Numbered from the stretch's first letter, positions 15,236-24,613 are shown. The stretch: 64,000 bases of DNA from an uncultured Eubacteriales bacterium (GCA_900316205.1 ONBX01000023.1:1-64000); one strand, 5' to 3'. Numbers and translations: made by a program. Notes: a model not told the origin generated them from the letters alone.

Positions 15236-15450
15236 GATTTTGTACTCCCTTTCTGTTTTTCGGTTTCCCGGATCAGCAGGTCCAGAGCGTCCAGCCTGCG
15301 CTGGCAGCCGTGGAGCTCCTCCATGAGCTCGCCCCGGGCGCTCCGCAGCGTGAGCACCGCCTCCCGGAAGTTTCCCTCCCGGCAGAAAGCCGCCGCCCGG
15401 TCCGCCTGGGCCGCGCTCAGGCCCAGCTCCATCAGGCACGCTCTGTCCAT
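15232..15450 (-). CDS. Small helical protein, first gene of the flavoprotein operon
   Basis: This 72-aa protein is predicted to be two helices joined by a short turn (MELGLSAAQADRAAAFCREG, then LRSARGELMEELHGCQRRLDALDLLIRETEKQ). It resembles the C-terminal dimerisation helices of MerR-type regulators but has no DNA-binding domain, and upstream sequence gives none. GGAGGCGGGAAG precedes ATG 15450. It overlaps the hydrolase gene by ATGA. It may be a small partner or regulator; family not assigned. Confidence 0.65.
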   Translation of the reverse strand: MDRACLMELGLSAAQADRAAAFCREGNFREAVLTLRSARGELMEELHGCQRRLDALDLLIRETEKQKGSTKS

Positions 15451-15567
15451 CTTCCCGCCTCCGCTCTGTTTCTGATGGACCCAGTATACCCCCTTGCGCG
15501 GAGGCTCGCTAATGGTTATAATGCATATCGTGATATTCAAATTTGGCATATCATACTAATTCCTGAT

Positions 15568-15706
15568 AGAAAGTAGACAAAGATTTGCGAGGCAGAATTG
15601 CGCCAGACAAGGCGGACTCCGCCGAGCATAATGGAGATATATGGTCAAGGACAAGGAGTCCAACGCAGTATGGCACAATTCTGGCCGCAAAGACTGTCTT
15701 GTTTCT
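15568..15706. repeat. 139-bp MITE-like element with ~48-bp imperfect inverted ends
   Basis: The left arm from AGAAAGTAGACAAAG and the reverse complement of the right arm from AGAAACAAGACAGTC stay alignable for nearly 50 bp. It lies between the divergent operon and the LysR gene, so it separates them from a shared promoter region. No coding potential. Confidence 0.6.
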
Positions 15707-15735
15707 ATTAGGTAGTAGTATCTGGAGGGAAAACG

Positions 15736-16617
15736 ATGGAGATCCGCACCCTGCGCTATTTTCTGGCCGTGGCCCGGGAGGAGAACATGACCCGGGCGGC
15801 GGAGCTGCTGCACGTCACCCAGCCCACCCTCTCCAAGGCGCTGCGCTCTCTGGAGGAGGAGCTGGGCAAAAAGCTCTTCACCCGCCAATCCTTCAGCATC
15901 CGCCTCACCGACGAAGGGGTGCTGCTGCGCAACCGGGCGGAGGACCTGGTCACCATGGCGGATCGGATCGAGCGGGAATTCGTGTCCCTGGACGACATCA
16001 CCGGGGGCGATCTGTACCTGGGTCTCGCCGAATCCTGGCAGATCGGCCTGCTGGCCCGGCAGATCCGCCGGCTCCGGGAGCGCTTCCCGGACCTGCGCTA
16101 TCACATCACCAGCGGCGATACCGAGCAGGTGGCGGAGAAGCTGGACAAGGGGCTGCTGGACTTTGCGGTGCTGGCGGAGACGCCGGATCCCCGGAAGTAC
16201 GAGGCCCTGCCCTTCCCGGAGGCGGACCGCTGGGGCCTGGTCTTTCCCGCAGACGACCCCCTTGCCGAAAAGGACGCTATCCGGGCGGAGGATCTCATCG
16301 GCCTGCCCCTCTTCTGCTCCGGCCAGGGCTGGGAGAAGGACATCCCCCTCTGGGCCGGGGAGCAGATGGCGAAGCTCCGCCTGGAGGGCTCCTTCCGCCT
16401 GTCCTACAACGCCTCCCTCTTTGCCCGGGAGGGCCTGGGCTATCTGCTGACCTTTGACCGTCTGGTGGACACCTCTCGGGGCAGCGGCATGGTCTTCCGC
16501 CCCCTGACCCCGCCCCTGGAGACAAAGCTCTATCTCGTCTGGAAGCGCTACCAGACCTTCTCCCCCATCGCCGAACGCTTCCTGGAGCAGCTCCGGATCA
16601 GCTTCTCAAGAAGCTGA
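15736..16617 (+). CDS. LysR-family transcriptional regulator
   Basis: This 293-aa protein has an N-terminal winged helix-turn-helix (MEIRTLRYFLAVAREENMTRAAELLHVTQPTLSKALRSLE, residues 1-40) and a LysR substrate-binding domain (about 90-290). It is divergent from the four-gene flavoprotein operon, the usual arrangement for a LysR protein and its target. TGGAGGGAAAACG precedes the ATG. The inducer is unknown. A MITE-like repeat occupies most of the space before it. Confidence 0.92.
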   Translation: MEIRTLRYFLAVAREENMTRAAELLHVTQPTLSKALRSLEEELGKKLFTRQSFSIRLTDEGVLLRNRAEDLVTMADRIEREFVSLDDITGGDLYLGLAESWQIGLLARQIRRLRERFPDLRYHITSGDTEQVAEKLDKGLLDFAVLAETPDPRKYEALPFPEADRWGLVFPADDPLAEKDAIRAEDLIGLPLFCSGQGWEKDIPLWAGEQMAKLRLEGSFRLSYNASLFAREGLGYLLTFDRLVDTSRGSGMVFRPLTPPLETKLYLVWKRYQTFSPIAERFLEQLRISFSRS

Positions 16618-16729
16618 TCCGGAGAAGGAAGAGTGAATAAGGAATAAGGAATAGGGAATAGAGAATAGATCTCTGCGGGGAGGATCGGATTCGCGCGCAG
16701 GGGCGGGACTGGCCGCAGGGGCTGCCCCT

Positions 16730-16864
16730 GGCTCCCCCGCCGGGGGAGCTGTCACGGCGGCTTGTCGCCGTGACTGAAGGGGTTCGACGGTGACTGGGGG
16801 ATACGGCAGCCCGAAGCCTTCCCCGCGCACGGAGAATTGCGGCCTTACGCACTTGCCTCTCCCC
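16730..16864. repeat. 135-bp dispersed repeat, copy 1
   Basis: This segment matches 22074-22208 with about four mismatches. The ~100 bp before it is also related in both places. Both copies start soon after a stop codon on the + strand. The gap 16618-17114 otherwise holds only palindromic repeats. Confidence 0.75.
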
Positions 16865-17114
16865 GCGACGGGGGAAAAGCGCCATCGCGCTGTCGGGGGC
16901 AGAAGAAGCGATGGTGCTTTTTCCGCAGCGGTCGGAAAACACGAGGATCAGCGTAAGCCCGATGTGTTTTCCGGGCACCGCAAGGTGGAGGAGCTCTCCC
17001 CCTGCCTTCGGCGGGGCGAGCCAGGAAAACAGGACACACTTGCCCAGATGCCTCAATTCCAAATTCCGACTTATTCCCGTCTCAGGGCGTCGTCCCCGAT
17101 AACCGTTCCCCCAC

Positions 17115-17140
17115 AAGGATGCGCTGCCGCATCCTTTTTT
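17115..17140 (+). terminator. Intrinsic terminator before the sigma-factor operon
   Basis: AAGGATGCG/CGCATCCTT stem with CTGC loop and a T-run on the + strand; it insulates the promoter that follows directly. Confidence 0.75.
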
Positions 17141-17149
17141 CATACCCTT

Positions 17150-17178
17150 TTGTCCGCTCCTCTCTTTTTTGCTATAAT
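17150..17178 (+). promoter_or_regulatory. Sigma-A-type promoter of the ECF sigma operon
   Basis: TTGTCC (17150-17155), 17-bp spacer and a perfect TATAAT (17173-17178), about 60 bp upstream of the sigma gene. Confidence 0.7.
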
Positions 17179-17241
17179 AATCGAAAAAACTGTGACCTTT
17201 GCCGACTTTTGACGTTATGAAGGGTGAAAGGAGGGTTTGCC

Positions 17242-17799
17242 ATGGAAGACGCAGCGATCGTGGATCTCTACTGGCAGCGCTCGGATCAGGCTATCCCGGA
17301 GACCGACCGGAAATACGGCCCCTACTGCCACAGCATCGCCTATCAGATCTGCGCCAACCGCGAGGACGCGGAGGAGTGCGTAAACGACACCTGGTTTCGT
17401 GCCTGGAACCTGATGCCGGACAAGCGCCCCGCCGCTCTCTCCCCCTTCCTGGGGGCCATCGTGCGCAATCTGGCCCTGGACCGCTGGCGCCGGGCCAGAC
17501 GGCAGAAGCGGGGCGGAGGCGAGACGGAGCTGGCCCTGGAGGAGCTGAAAGACTGCCTGCCCGCCCGGGGCCGGGTGGAGCAACACCTGGAGGAAGAGGA
17601 GCTTGCAGCGGCCATCAACGCCTTTCTTGCCCGCCTGCCGGAGGCGGACCGGAAGCTCTTCGTGGCCCGCTATTGGTTCCTCACCCCTGTCACCCGGCTT
17701 GCCGAAAAGCTGGGATGCAGACCGGGCAGCGTAAAGACCCGGCTCTATCGCCTGCGGCTGCGGCTGCAGGAGGAGCTGAGAAGGGAGGGCCTGGTATGA
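17242..17799 (+). CDS. ECF-type RNA polymerase sigma factor
   Basis: This 185-aa sigma-70-family protein has region 2 at about 10-80 (YGPYCHSIAYQICANREDAEECVNDTWFRAW and FLGAIVRNLALDRWRRAR) and region 4 at about 118-175 (LARLPEADRKLFVARYWF, RLAEKLGCRPGSVKTRLYRLR), with no region 1 or 3. ATG 17242 is chosen because AAAGGAGG ends 6 nt before it; an in-frame ATG at 17224 lacks a site. It overlaps the next gene by ATGA, the standard arrangement with a membrane anti-sigma partner. Its own promoter looks like sigma-A and not a self-recognised ECF site. Confidence 0.9.
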   Translation: MEDAAIVDLYWQRSDQAIPETDRKYGPYCHSIAYQICANREDAEECVNDTWFRAWNLMPDKRPAALSPFLGAIVRNLALDRWRRARRQKRGGGETELALEELKDCLPARGRVEQHLEEEELAAAINAFLARLPEADRKLFVARYWFLTPVTRLAEKLGCRPGSVKTRLYRLRLRLQEELRREGLV

Positions 17800-19418
17800 G
17801 CTCCTATGCCCTTTTGCAGGCCATGAGCGGCATCCGGGCGGATTACGTTCTGGAGGCGGAGGACTTCCTGGACCTCTCCGGGGAGGTCCGCAAGCCCCGC
17901 CGAACAAGGCGGCGGCTTTGGACCACGCTGCTGGTGGCAGCGGTGCTCCTGGCTCTCTTCACCATGACCGCCTATGCCATGGGCTGGTTCGGTCTGCGCC
18001 AGCGCATGATCGAGCTCCCGGCCCAGCCCTCCCCTGCGGCGGAAAGCGCCGCGCCGGACGCATCCCCCGCGCCAACGGCCCAGCCGCGGCGCTGGGTCTC
18101 CCTCAACGGCTATGTGGACTCGCCGGAGTATCTGGCCAACGCGGAGTGGCTGCGCTTCCGGGACGAATATCTGGCCTCTCACCCCGTCAGCAACGACGTT
18201 TCCTGGATGGAGGGCCTTGACGAGGAGACGGTGGACACCTGCCGTTTTTACGGCGTCTACGACCCGGCCATGCTGGAGGAGCTGAACGCCCTGGCCGAGC
18301 GTTACGGCCTTGCCCTGCACACCCGCATGGTCACGCCCGTCAGCCTGGAGGAATTTTACCGTACCGCCGGGACCGGTGCCTTTCTGACCAAAGGCGATGG
18401 GAACGGATACATCTATGAGGACGGCTCTTTCATGTTGGACTGGAACCTGGACGGGCAGGGCAGCATCATCACGATCCTCAAAAACCTCTCCGGCACCATC
18501 CTGCCCTATATGAGCGGCATCGACAAGCCGGAGAACTATCGGGAGTGGGAGTACACCACCGCCCACGGGGACACGGTGCTGCTGGCCCTCAACGAAAGCC
18601 GGGAGGACATTGCTGCGGGCCGGGCGGATCTGCGGATCTTCTATGACCGGGATGAGGTCTTCGTCATGGTCTGCGATGGCTTTTACCGGGCTGGGAGCGT
18701 CAGCGAGGCGGACTGCGAGGCGGTGGCGGACCGGATCCTGTTTCGCGAGCTCGTGAAGACCGCGCCAGACCTGGACGAGGGATACCGGGAGCCCACCGTC
18801 TGCGCGGAACCGGGGGATGCCGCAACGCTTGAAGATTTCCTCGCCTCCCCGGAGGGGCAGGCGGCCAGAGCCTGGAGTCAGGCCGCCCGGTCCCGCCAGG
18901 GCACCGAGGCGGGGCGACAGGAGCTGGCAGCCCTCCGCCCCGGCATTGTGGAGCGCTATGGCCTCACGGATTCCGTGCGCTTTCAGGATGTGACGAGCCG
19001 GAGCAATGTGAATGCCGGAGGCTTTGAGGACGCGCCCTATCCTCCCATCAGCTTTGAGGACTTTGCCGCCCTGGGCTACGAGGAGCAGCTTGCCCGGCAG
19101 TTCTCCGGCTTTGAATACTGGGACAACGGCGTTATGATGGGGAGCTTCAATCACATAGAATGGATCTACATCCCCTTCGGCGCCTTTTGCGACTACGGCT
19201 ATGACCTGACGGCGGAACACTATCCGGACGTTTGGTTTTACCGTACCAGGAGCGGGACAGTGGTCCAGCTCTGTGCGGACCTTACCAGGTCCCGTGAAGG
19301 TCCGGCGGTGATTTGCCGGACGGAGAGGGGTTGGCTCATCGGCCGCGGTTATTCCTGCCACAACGCCGAGGAGCTGGAGACCTGGGCGGACGAGATCGAC
19401 TATACGCTGTTTCCGTGA
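17796..19418 (+). CDS. Membrane-anchored putative anti-sigma factor
   Basis: This 540-aa protein has a short cytosolic N-terminal part (1-45) rich in acidic then basic residues, one membrane span (about 46-66, TTLLVAAVLLALFTMTAYAM), a Pro/Ala-rich linker (80-105) and a large outside domain without recognised motifs. The gene overlaps the sigma gene by ATGA, so it is very probably its anti-sigma or sensor. The frame extends upstream over the sigma gene, but those codons are antisense-like and were removed. It is much longer than zinc-binding anti-sigma factors and lacks their HxxxCxxC motif, so the binding mode must differ. Confidence 0.75.
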   Translation: MSSYALLQAMSGIRADYVLEAEDFLDLSGEVRKPRRTRRRLWTTLLVAAVLLALFTMTAYAMGWFGLRQRMIELPAQPSPAAESAAPDASPAPTAQPRRWVSLNGYVDSPEYLANAEWLRFRDEYLASHPVSNDVSWMEGLDEETVDTCRFYGVYDPAMLEELNALAERYGLALHTRMVTPVSLEEFYRTAGTGAFLTKGDGNGYIYEDGSFMLDWNLDGQGSIITILKNLSGTILPYMSGIDKPENYREWEYTTAHGDTVLLALNESREDIAAGRADLRIFYDRDEVFVMVCDGFYRAGSVSEADCEAVADRILFRELVKTAPDLDEGYREPTVCAEPGDAATLEDFLASPEGQAARAWSQAARSRQGTEAGRQELAALRPGIVERYGLTDSVRFQDVTSRSNVNAGGFEDAPYPPISFEDFAALGYEEQLARQFSGFEYWDNGVMMGSFNHIEWIYIPFGAFCDYGYDLTAEHYPDVWFYRTRSGTVVQLCADLTRSREGPAVICRTERGWLIGRGYSCHNAEELETWADEIDYTLFP

Positions 19419-19440
19419 CAGCTCCCTCAACGAGGGAACC

Positions 19441-19620
19441 GTAGGGGCTGCCGCCCTCTGTCAGCCCCAAGCCTTCCCCCAGCGGGGGAAGGTGGCAGCC
19501 GCCGATCCCCCGCGAGGCGGCTGACGGATGAGGGAGAGCCTTGAATAACAGGATTCATTTTCTCTCTCCCTCACCTTTCAACTTCGCTGACATCTTCCCC
19601 CGCTGGGGGAGGAACAAGGC
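19441..19620. repeat. Compound palindromic repeat
   Basis: It begins with a GTAG-headed palindrome (19441-19468), followed by CTTCCCCCAGCGGGGGAAG and CTTCCCCCGCTGGGGGAGG modules also found near 39.3-39.6 kb. It lies between the anti-sigma gene and a lipoprotein gene; no gene present. Confidence 0.55.
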
Positions 19621-19651
19621 GTCCTCCTATAGACAATAGAAAGGACTTATC

Positions 19652-21916
19652 ATGAACAAAAACATACGGCTTTGGGCCGCGGTTTTGGCGCTTTGCCTGG
19701 CGCTGAGTCTGGGGCTTGGCGGCTGCGCGCCCAAAAACGAAAACCAAACAGCAGCCCCGCCCGCCCGGGAGGGGGTCAGCACCTACGGTGCCGGGGAGAA
19801 CCTGGCTCCCGACGGCAGCCCCTTGGAAACCGTCTATGTCCCCGGCATCCTGGAATTTGACCGAAGCCTGCAGCCCTTCACCCGCTTCCAGACCTCCCCC
19901 AACGGGCTTTACGCCTTTGACGAGCTGGCCCAAAAGCTCTATGAGTTCGATGGGGAGGGCCGCTGCCTGCGGGAGTGGTCGGGGGGCTATGCAGACTACG
20001 AGGCCCTGGCCAACCCCGTCAGCAGCACCTGGCGCCTGGAGGCCCGGGAAGACAGGGCCGCCCGCGCCACGGACTACCGCGTCCTGTGCCTGGAGGGCGG
20101 GCAGGAGAGCGAGGCCCTTTCCTTTCGCTGCGAGAATGGGACCGCCACGCTGGTTGGTCTGGAGGAGGGCTTCTTGCTCTATCGCTTCGGCTGGGACGAA
20201 AACGGTGTCAATGCCTTCACCCTGGAAAGCTACGACGCCGCGGGGCAGCTGCTCCAGAGCCGGGATCTGGGGGAGTGGATGGAGATCTACCGTACCGGGG
20301 ACGGGCTGTACTTTTTCGGCTTTGACAGCCGCGGCGTCTATCGCTATGATCCCGTGGACTCTTCCCTGACCCGGGTGGACAGCGTGCCGGAGGACTTTCG
20401 CGTCTGCGGTTTTCAGGGCGGCGCCGTGTCCCAGACGGATGTGCTGTATCTCACGGATTACAGCTATCTCTATCGCCACAGGCTCGGCAGCGGGGAGAAC
20501 GAGCCGCTTTTCCGCTATGACGCGCTCTTCCTCTCCGAGGGGGTGGCGCCCGTCCCTATCGGGGGAACGGAGAGCTTCTTTTTCCTGGATCTGCGCAATG
20601 AGTCCAGCCCCTTCCGCATCGTCTCTCCCGTGGCGAAAAGCAGCCTCCCCGCGGAGAAAAAGATCCTCACCCTTGCCATCAACGAGATCATCCCGGAAGA
20701 AAAGGCGCGACATCTGCAGTATGGGAGCTTCCACGATGAGATCCTGGACTTCAACACCGTGAGCCGGGACTATGAGCTCGTTGTGCGCAATTACGCGGAT
20801 TGTCCCGATCCCTTTCTGGCCCTTTCCGCGGACCTGGCTGGCGGCAACGCTCCCGACATCATCGACGTGCGGGGCTTTGGCAGCGCCATCTGCTCCCCCG
20901 CCGCGGCGGAGGATCTGCTGCCCTATGTGCAGCGGGACCTGGGGACGGACGCCCTGCTCTCCGGGCCGCTTGCGGCGATGATAACCGACGGCAAGCTCCT
21001 GAGCCTGATGCCAAGCTTTTCTCTTGTGGCCATCCTGGGCCCCGCTTCTCTTCTGGACGGGCGGGAGATCGAGAGCTTTTCCGCGCTCTCCGACCTGGCG
21101 GGCGGGGCGGAGCGGGTGTTTGACCAGAGCCTGGACCGGGAGAGCTTTCTGCTATGGGTCTTCGCCAACAGCCGCCGGGACTACACAGCCGACCAGGCGG
21201 AGGACCTGCTCCGCTTTGCCGCCGCCCTGCCGGAGGATAACATGCAGATCCCCGAGGGTCTCACGGAGCAGGAATACCGGGAGGCCCTGGCCCATGGCAC
21301 GGTCTTCCCGGTGGACTACGGCCCCATCCGCGATGGGCTGCAGCGCTTCCAGCTTGCCCTTATCGCCGATCCCCTCGGCAGGACCCTGACCACCGGCGCG
21401 GCCTCCATCCCGGAGACGGAGGGCTGGCTGGGGGAGCGGGTCTCTGCCCTGGGGCTCCCCGGCACAGAGAGCAGCGGCATCTACCTGGCGCCTACCCGGG
21501 AGCTGATGATCCCCCAAGCCGCGGCGAATAAGGAAGGCGCCTGGGCCTTCCTCTCCTTCGTGCTCAGCGACCGCTACCTGGTCCGGGGCTTCACCGGCAG
21601 CTTTTCCTATGGCATCCCCCTCACCCGCGCGGCCTATGACCGGGGCATGGCCCAGTACGAGATCTGGATGGACGGTCAGCTGAGCGGCACCGTAAACGGC
21701 ATGGATTACGAGCTGCGCTATGACCCGGAGAATGCCAAAGCGCTGTTCCTTGCGCTGCTGGATGAGGTGGAGGGCGTTTGCCGGGACGGGGACGAGCTCT
21801 ATACCGCTGTCCGCCGCACAGCGGAAGCGTACTTCTCCGGAGACAAGGCCATGGAGCAGGCCGCCTCCGAGATCGCCCGGCAGCTGCGGATCTACCATGC
21901 GGAACAGGGACAGTAA
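19652..21916 (+). CDS. Solute-binding-type lipoprotein with N-terminal propeller-like region
   Basis: This 754-aa exported lipoprotein has a signal peptide with lipobox GLGGC (Cys25). Residues about 40-330 are repeated beta strands with aspartate-rich turns, like the periplasmic WD/DUF5050-type region of the 333-aa lipoprotein at 5.9 kb. From about 335 (KKILTLAINEIIPEEK) the sequence follows family-1 extracellular solute-binding proteins: GGNAPDIIDV, then KEGAWAFLSFVLSDRYL near the end. No permease genes are adjacent, so it may recruit transport partners from elsewhere or serve as a sensor. AAAGGACTTATC precedes the ATG. It probably belongs with the sigma/anti-sigma pair, 230 bp upstream. Confidence 0.8.
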   Translation: MNKNIRLWAAVLALCLALSLGLGGCAPKNENQTAAPPAREGVSTYGAGENLAPDGSPLETVYVPGILEFDRSLQPFTRFQTSPNGLYAFDELAQKLYEFDGEGRCLREWSGGYADYEALANPVSSTWRLEAREDRAARATDYRVLCLEGGQESEALSFRCENGTATLVGLEEGFLLYRFGWDENGVNAFTLESYDAAGQLLQSRDLGEWMEIYRTGDGLYFFGFDSRGVYRYDPVDSSLTRVDSVPEDFRVCGFQGGAVSQTDVLYLTDYSYLYRHRLGSGENEPLFRYDALFLSEGVAPVPIGGTESFFFLDLRNESSPFRIVSPVAKSSLPAEKKILTLAINEIIPEEKARHLQYGSFHDEILDFNTVSRDYELVVRNYADCPDPFLALSADLAGGNAPDIIDVRGFGSAICSPAAAEDLLPYVQRDLGTDALLSGPLAAMITDGKLLSLMPSFSLVAILGPASLLDGREIESFSALSDLAGGAERVFDQSLDRESFLLWVFANSRRDYTADQAEDLLRFAAALPEDNMQIPEGLTEQEYREALAHGTVFPVDYGPIRDGLQRFQLALIADPLGRTLTTGAASIPETEGWLGERVSALGLPGTESSGIYLAPTRELMIPQAAANKEGAWAFLSFVLSDRYLVRGFTGSFSYGIPLTRAAYDRGMAQYEIWMDGQLSGTVNGMDYELRYDPENAKALFLALLDEVEGVCRDGDELYTAVRRTAEAYFSGDKAMEQAASEIARQLRIYHAEQGQ

Positions 21917-22073
21917 AGAGGGAAGTGTGAACAGGGAAGAGAGAATAAGGAACAGATCTCCGCAGGGAGGATCGGACGTGCCCGCAGGGCTTCCTGTGTG
22001 GCATCTGAAAAGGCCCCCTTGCCTACGAAGGCGTGAGGCACCAAGTCCTTTAGGGAAGGGGGCTGTCGCCCTC

Positions 22074-22208
22074 GGCTCCCCCGCCGGGGGAGCTGTCACG
22101 GCGGCTTGTCGCCGTGACTGAAGGGGCTCGACGGTGACTGGGGGATACGGCAGCCCGAAGCCTTCCCCGCGCACGGGGAATTGTTGCCTTACGCACTTGC
22201 CTCTCCCT
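22074..22208. repeat. 135-bp dispersed repeat, copy 2
   Basis: Nearly identical to 16730-16864. The gap 21917-22377 is filled with this and further palindromic modules; no gene seen. Confidence 0.75.
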
Positions 22209-22377
22209 GCAACGGGGAGAGGTGTCGCGAAGCGACGGAGAGGGGCCGCATTCCTTCCAACGATTCCCCCTCTCAGGCGCAAGCGCCAGCTCTCCCCCTG
22301 CCTTCGGCGGGGCGAGCCAGGAAAGCAGGGCACACTTGCTCGGACTCCGTAATTCCGAATGATTCCCCGTCCGCAGC

Positions 22378-22409
22378 AAAAAGCCGCAGGCATATGCCTG
22401 CGGCTTTTT
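22378..22409. terminator. Bidirectional intrinsic terminator
   Basis: AAAAAGCCGCAGGCATATGCCTGCGGCTTTTT-type perfect palindrome (14-bp arms) with A/T runs on both sides. It separates the + strand lipoprotein unit from the LysR end of the carboxylate cluster. Confidence 0.8.
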
Positions 22410-22469
22410 GTTGACTTCCGATCCGTCCAACAGCGGCTGCTCAGAGCGCCTTCCCCCTGGTGGGTCGGA

Positions 22470-23345
22470 TCATTCCTCTCGATAGACACCCTGAATGTAC
22501 TGAATAAAGTTCATGATGTCTCTGTTTTTCTTGCTGCTGACGCGGCAGACCAGAGAGATATCGACGTACAGCGGTTCTTCCAGTGTGACCCCTACGAGAC
22601 CTGGCTGTTTTTCGACCATCTTCCGGTACATGAAGCCGCAGTACCCGTGATTCGTGATCAGATTGATATGCACACCGGTATTGTTGCACTGAAACAGCTC
22701 CGATGTGGGCAGCAGATGCTTGTTGAGCTGCTGCTGTACGACGAGACCGATCTGATAGCGGTCCTTGCAGACTACCAGTTTCTGCCGGACGATCTCTTCC
22801 CAGGAGACGACTTCCTTGGAGGCGAGTTCATGCTGGGCGCCGACGCAGAAGCAGATTTCAAAGGAGGTCAGGAGCTTGGACTCGCAATGGTAGAGCCCGT
22901 TGTTGTCGCCTGTGGCAAGGCACAGGTCCATTGCCCCGTCGGAGATTTTCCGACGCAAACTGGGCGAGGCCTCATCAAAGAGATCAAAGTGGATCTGCGG
23001 GTGCATCCGGCGATAAGCCTGTAGATAGTCCATATTGGCAATGACGATCATCGGCGACATGCCCAGCCGGATCACATGCTTGTTGCGGCCGAGATAGGCC
23101 ATCTTTTGATCCAGCACGTCGATTTTCTCCAGGATCTCCTTGGCGTCCAGCAGCAGAAAGCTGCCTTCCCGGGTCAACTCAAGGCCGCTGTTGGTTCGGT
23201 GAAAGAGCTTGACCCCGTGTGTCTTCTCCAAATCGATGATGGCCTGGGACACCGCCGGTTGCGTCACATGCAGAATTTCCGCAGCCTTCGTGATGCTTCC
23301 GCTGTTGCAAACTTCCACGAAAAAACGAAGCTGATGTATCTTCAC
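22470..23345 (-). CDS. LysR-family regulator of the carboxylate cluster
   Basis: This 291-aa protein has the N-terminal helix-turn-helix (IHQLRFFVEVCNSGSITKAAEILHVTQPAVSQAIIDLE) and a LysR sensor domain from about 85. GTG 23345 is the start: GGGAGGAGGATTTCC lies just before it, and an in-frame ATG at 23369 lacks a site. It follows the CoA-transferase gene in the same direction after 77 bp and is the last gene of the tct/CoA-transferase cluster. The probable ligand is the carboxylate taken up by TctC, or its CoA product (inference). Confidence 0.9.
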   Translation of the reverse strand: MKIHQLRFFVEVCNSGSITKAAEILHVTQPAVSQAIIDLEKTHGVKLFHRTNSGLELTREGSFLLLDAKEILEKIDVLDQKMAYLGRNKHVIRLGMSPMIVIANMDYLQAYRRMHPQIHFDLFDEASPSLRRKISDGAMDLCLATGDNNGLYHCESKLLTSFEICFCVGAQHELASKEVVSWEEIVRQKLVVCKDRYQIGLVVQQQLNKHLLPTSELFQCNNTGVHINLITNHGYCGFMYRKMVEKQPGLVGVTLEEPLYVDISLVCRVSSKKNRDIMNFIQYIQGVYREE

Positions 23346-23422
23346 GGAAATCCTCCTCCCGTTTCTCATACCTGCTGCTTCCGCCTTCCGTCCGGACTGT
23401 GAGACACAGACTCCTGCCGACT

Positions 23423-24613
23423 TTAGATTACACCTTTGTGATGCAGCTCTGCAAGGGTTTCCTGGGAGTAGCCGATTTTTTCCAGCAGCCTGTCCGTGTC
23501 TTCACCCAGGAGAGGCGCCGGCTTGCGATAGCTCGGGCCGGTGCGGCTGAGCTTGATGTGATTGCCCGTTACGCGCATGCTGCCTCCGTCCATCGGGTGA
23601 GGAAGCGGAACAAACATCTCCCGGGCGCCGGCAATGTGCGGGTCGTTGACCGCGTCTGCAATGGTGTTGATCGGAGAGGCCGGAATGCCGCAGGCAAGCA
23701 GACCTTCGATGAGTTCGTTCTTGCTCTTCTGCAGAAAGACGGACTCGATGATCTCCTTGAGCGCACCGCAGTTTTGAAGCCGCAGCGGATTTGTACAGAA
23801 GCGCTCGTCCGTTGTAAGCTCCGGCATTCCCATATAGGCGGCCAGCGCGCCGAACAGCTTGTTGTTGCCGCAGCCGATCACGATCTCCCCATCCTGACAG
23901 CGGAAGGAATCATAGGGGTACAGGGATTCATAGCGATTGCCGAGCCGGCCGGGGATGCGGCCCTCAACAAGATAGATCTGGTTTACGATCTCCAGTCCCG
24001 CCACGGTAGAATCCACCAGCGACACATCCACCATCTGTCCCTGTCCGGTGCGGCGGGCCTCGTGGAGGGCTGTCAGAATGCCGATCGTCACCGACAGCCC
24101 GCCGAGCACATCTGAGATCGCGGTCCCGCTCCGGGTGGGTTGACCATCCGGCCATCCGGTAATGCTCATCAGCCCGCTGACGGCCTGACCGATGATGTCA
24201 TAACCTGCCCGGTCCCGATAGGGACCGTATTGACCAAAGCCGGAAACACAGCCGTAGACCAGGGCGGGGTTTACCTCTTTCAGCGAGGCATAGCCAAGAC
24301 CGAGCCGATCCATGACGCCGGGGCGAAAGTTTTCCAGTACGATGTCGGCCTGCTTTACCAGCTTCAGAAAGATTTCCTTCCCCTCCGGGCTTTTGAGATC
24401 CAGGGTCATGCCAAGCTTGTTGCGGTTGAGGTTGAGATAATAGCTGCTCATGCCGCGGATGAAGGGCGGAGAATTGCGGCTGTCATCTCCTTTTCCCGGC
24501 TGCTCGATCTTGATGACGGTTGCGCCGAAGTCTGCAAGGAGCATCCCGCAAAAGGGGCCTGCCAGCACACGGCTCAAGTCCAGGACGGTGACGTCTTCCA
24601 AAGCGCCTGTCAC
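23423..24613 (-). CDS. Class III (CaiB/BaiF family) CoA-transferase
   Basis: This 396-aa enzyme moves CoA from an acyl-CoA donor to a carboxylic acid. The family N terminus is clear (LDLSRVLAGPFCGMLLADFGATVIKIE), as are GYDIIGQAVSGLMSITG and TRSGTAISDVLGG; Asp168 in the last motif corresponds to the catalytic Asp169 of formyl-CoA transferase. GTG 24613 is preferred over GTG 24634 because GTGAGGAGGCG sits at the right distance before it. It lies 25 bp after the DRE-TIM gene. With TctCBA beside it, activation of an imported dicarboxylate or tricarboxylate is the simplest reading. Confidence 0.9.
   Translation of the reverse strand: MTGALEDVTVLDLSRVLAGPFCGMLLADFGATVIKIEQPGKGDDSRNSPPFIRGMSSYYLNLNRNKLGMTLDLKSPEGKEIFLKLVKQADIVLENFRPGVMDRLGLGYASLKEVNPALVYGCVSGFGQYGPYRDRAGYDIIGQAVSGLMSITGWPDGQPTRSGTAISDVLGGLSVTIGILTALHEARRTGQGQMVDVSLVDSTVAGLEIVNQIYLVEGRIPGRLGNRYESLYPYDSFRCQDGEIVIGCGNNKLFGALAAYMGMPELTTDERFCTNPLRLQNCGALKEIIESVFLQKSKNELIEGLLACGIPASPINTIADAVNDPHIAGAREMFVPLPHPMDGGSMRVTGNHIKLSRTGPSYRKPAPLLGEDTDRLLEKIGYSQETLAELHHKGVI

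Noticed and set aside
17199..17795. N-terminal extension of the anti-sigma gene over the sigma gene
   Set aside because: Codons there overlap the real sigma gene in another frame; the ATGA overlap at 17796 is the natural start.
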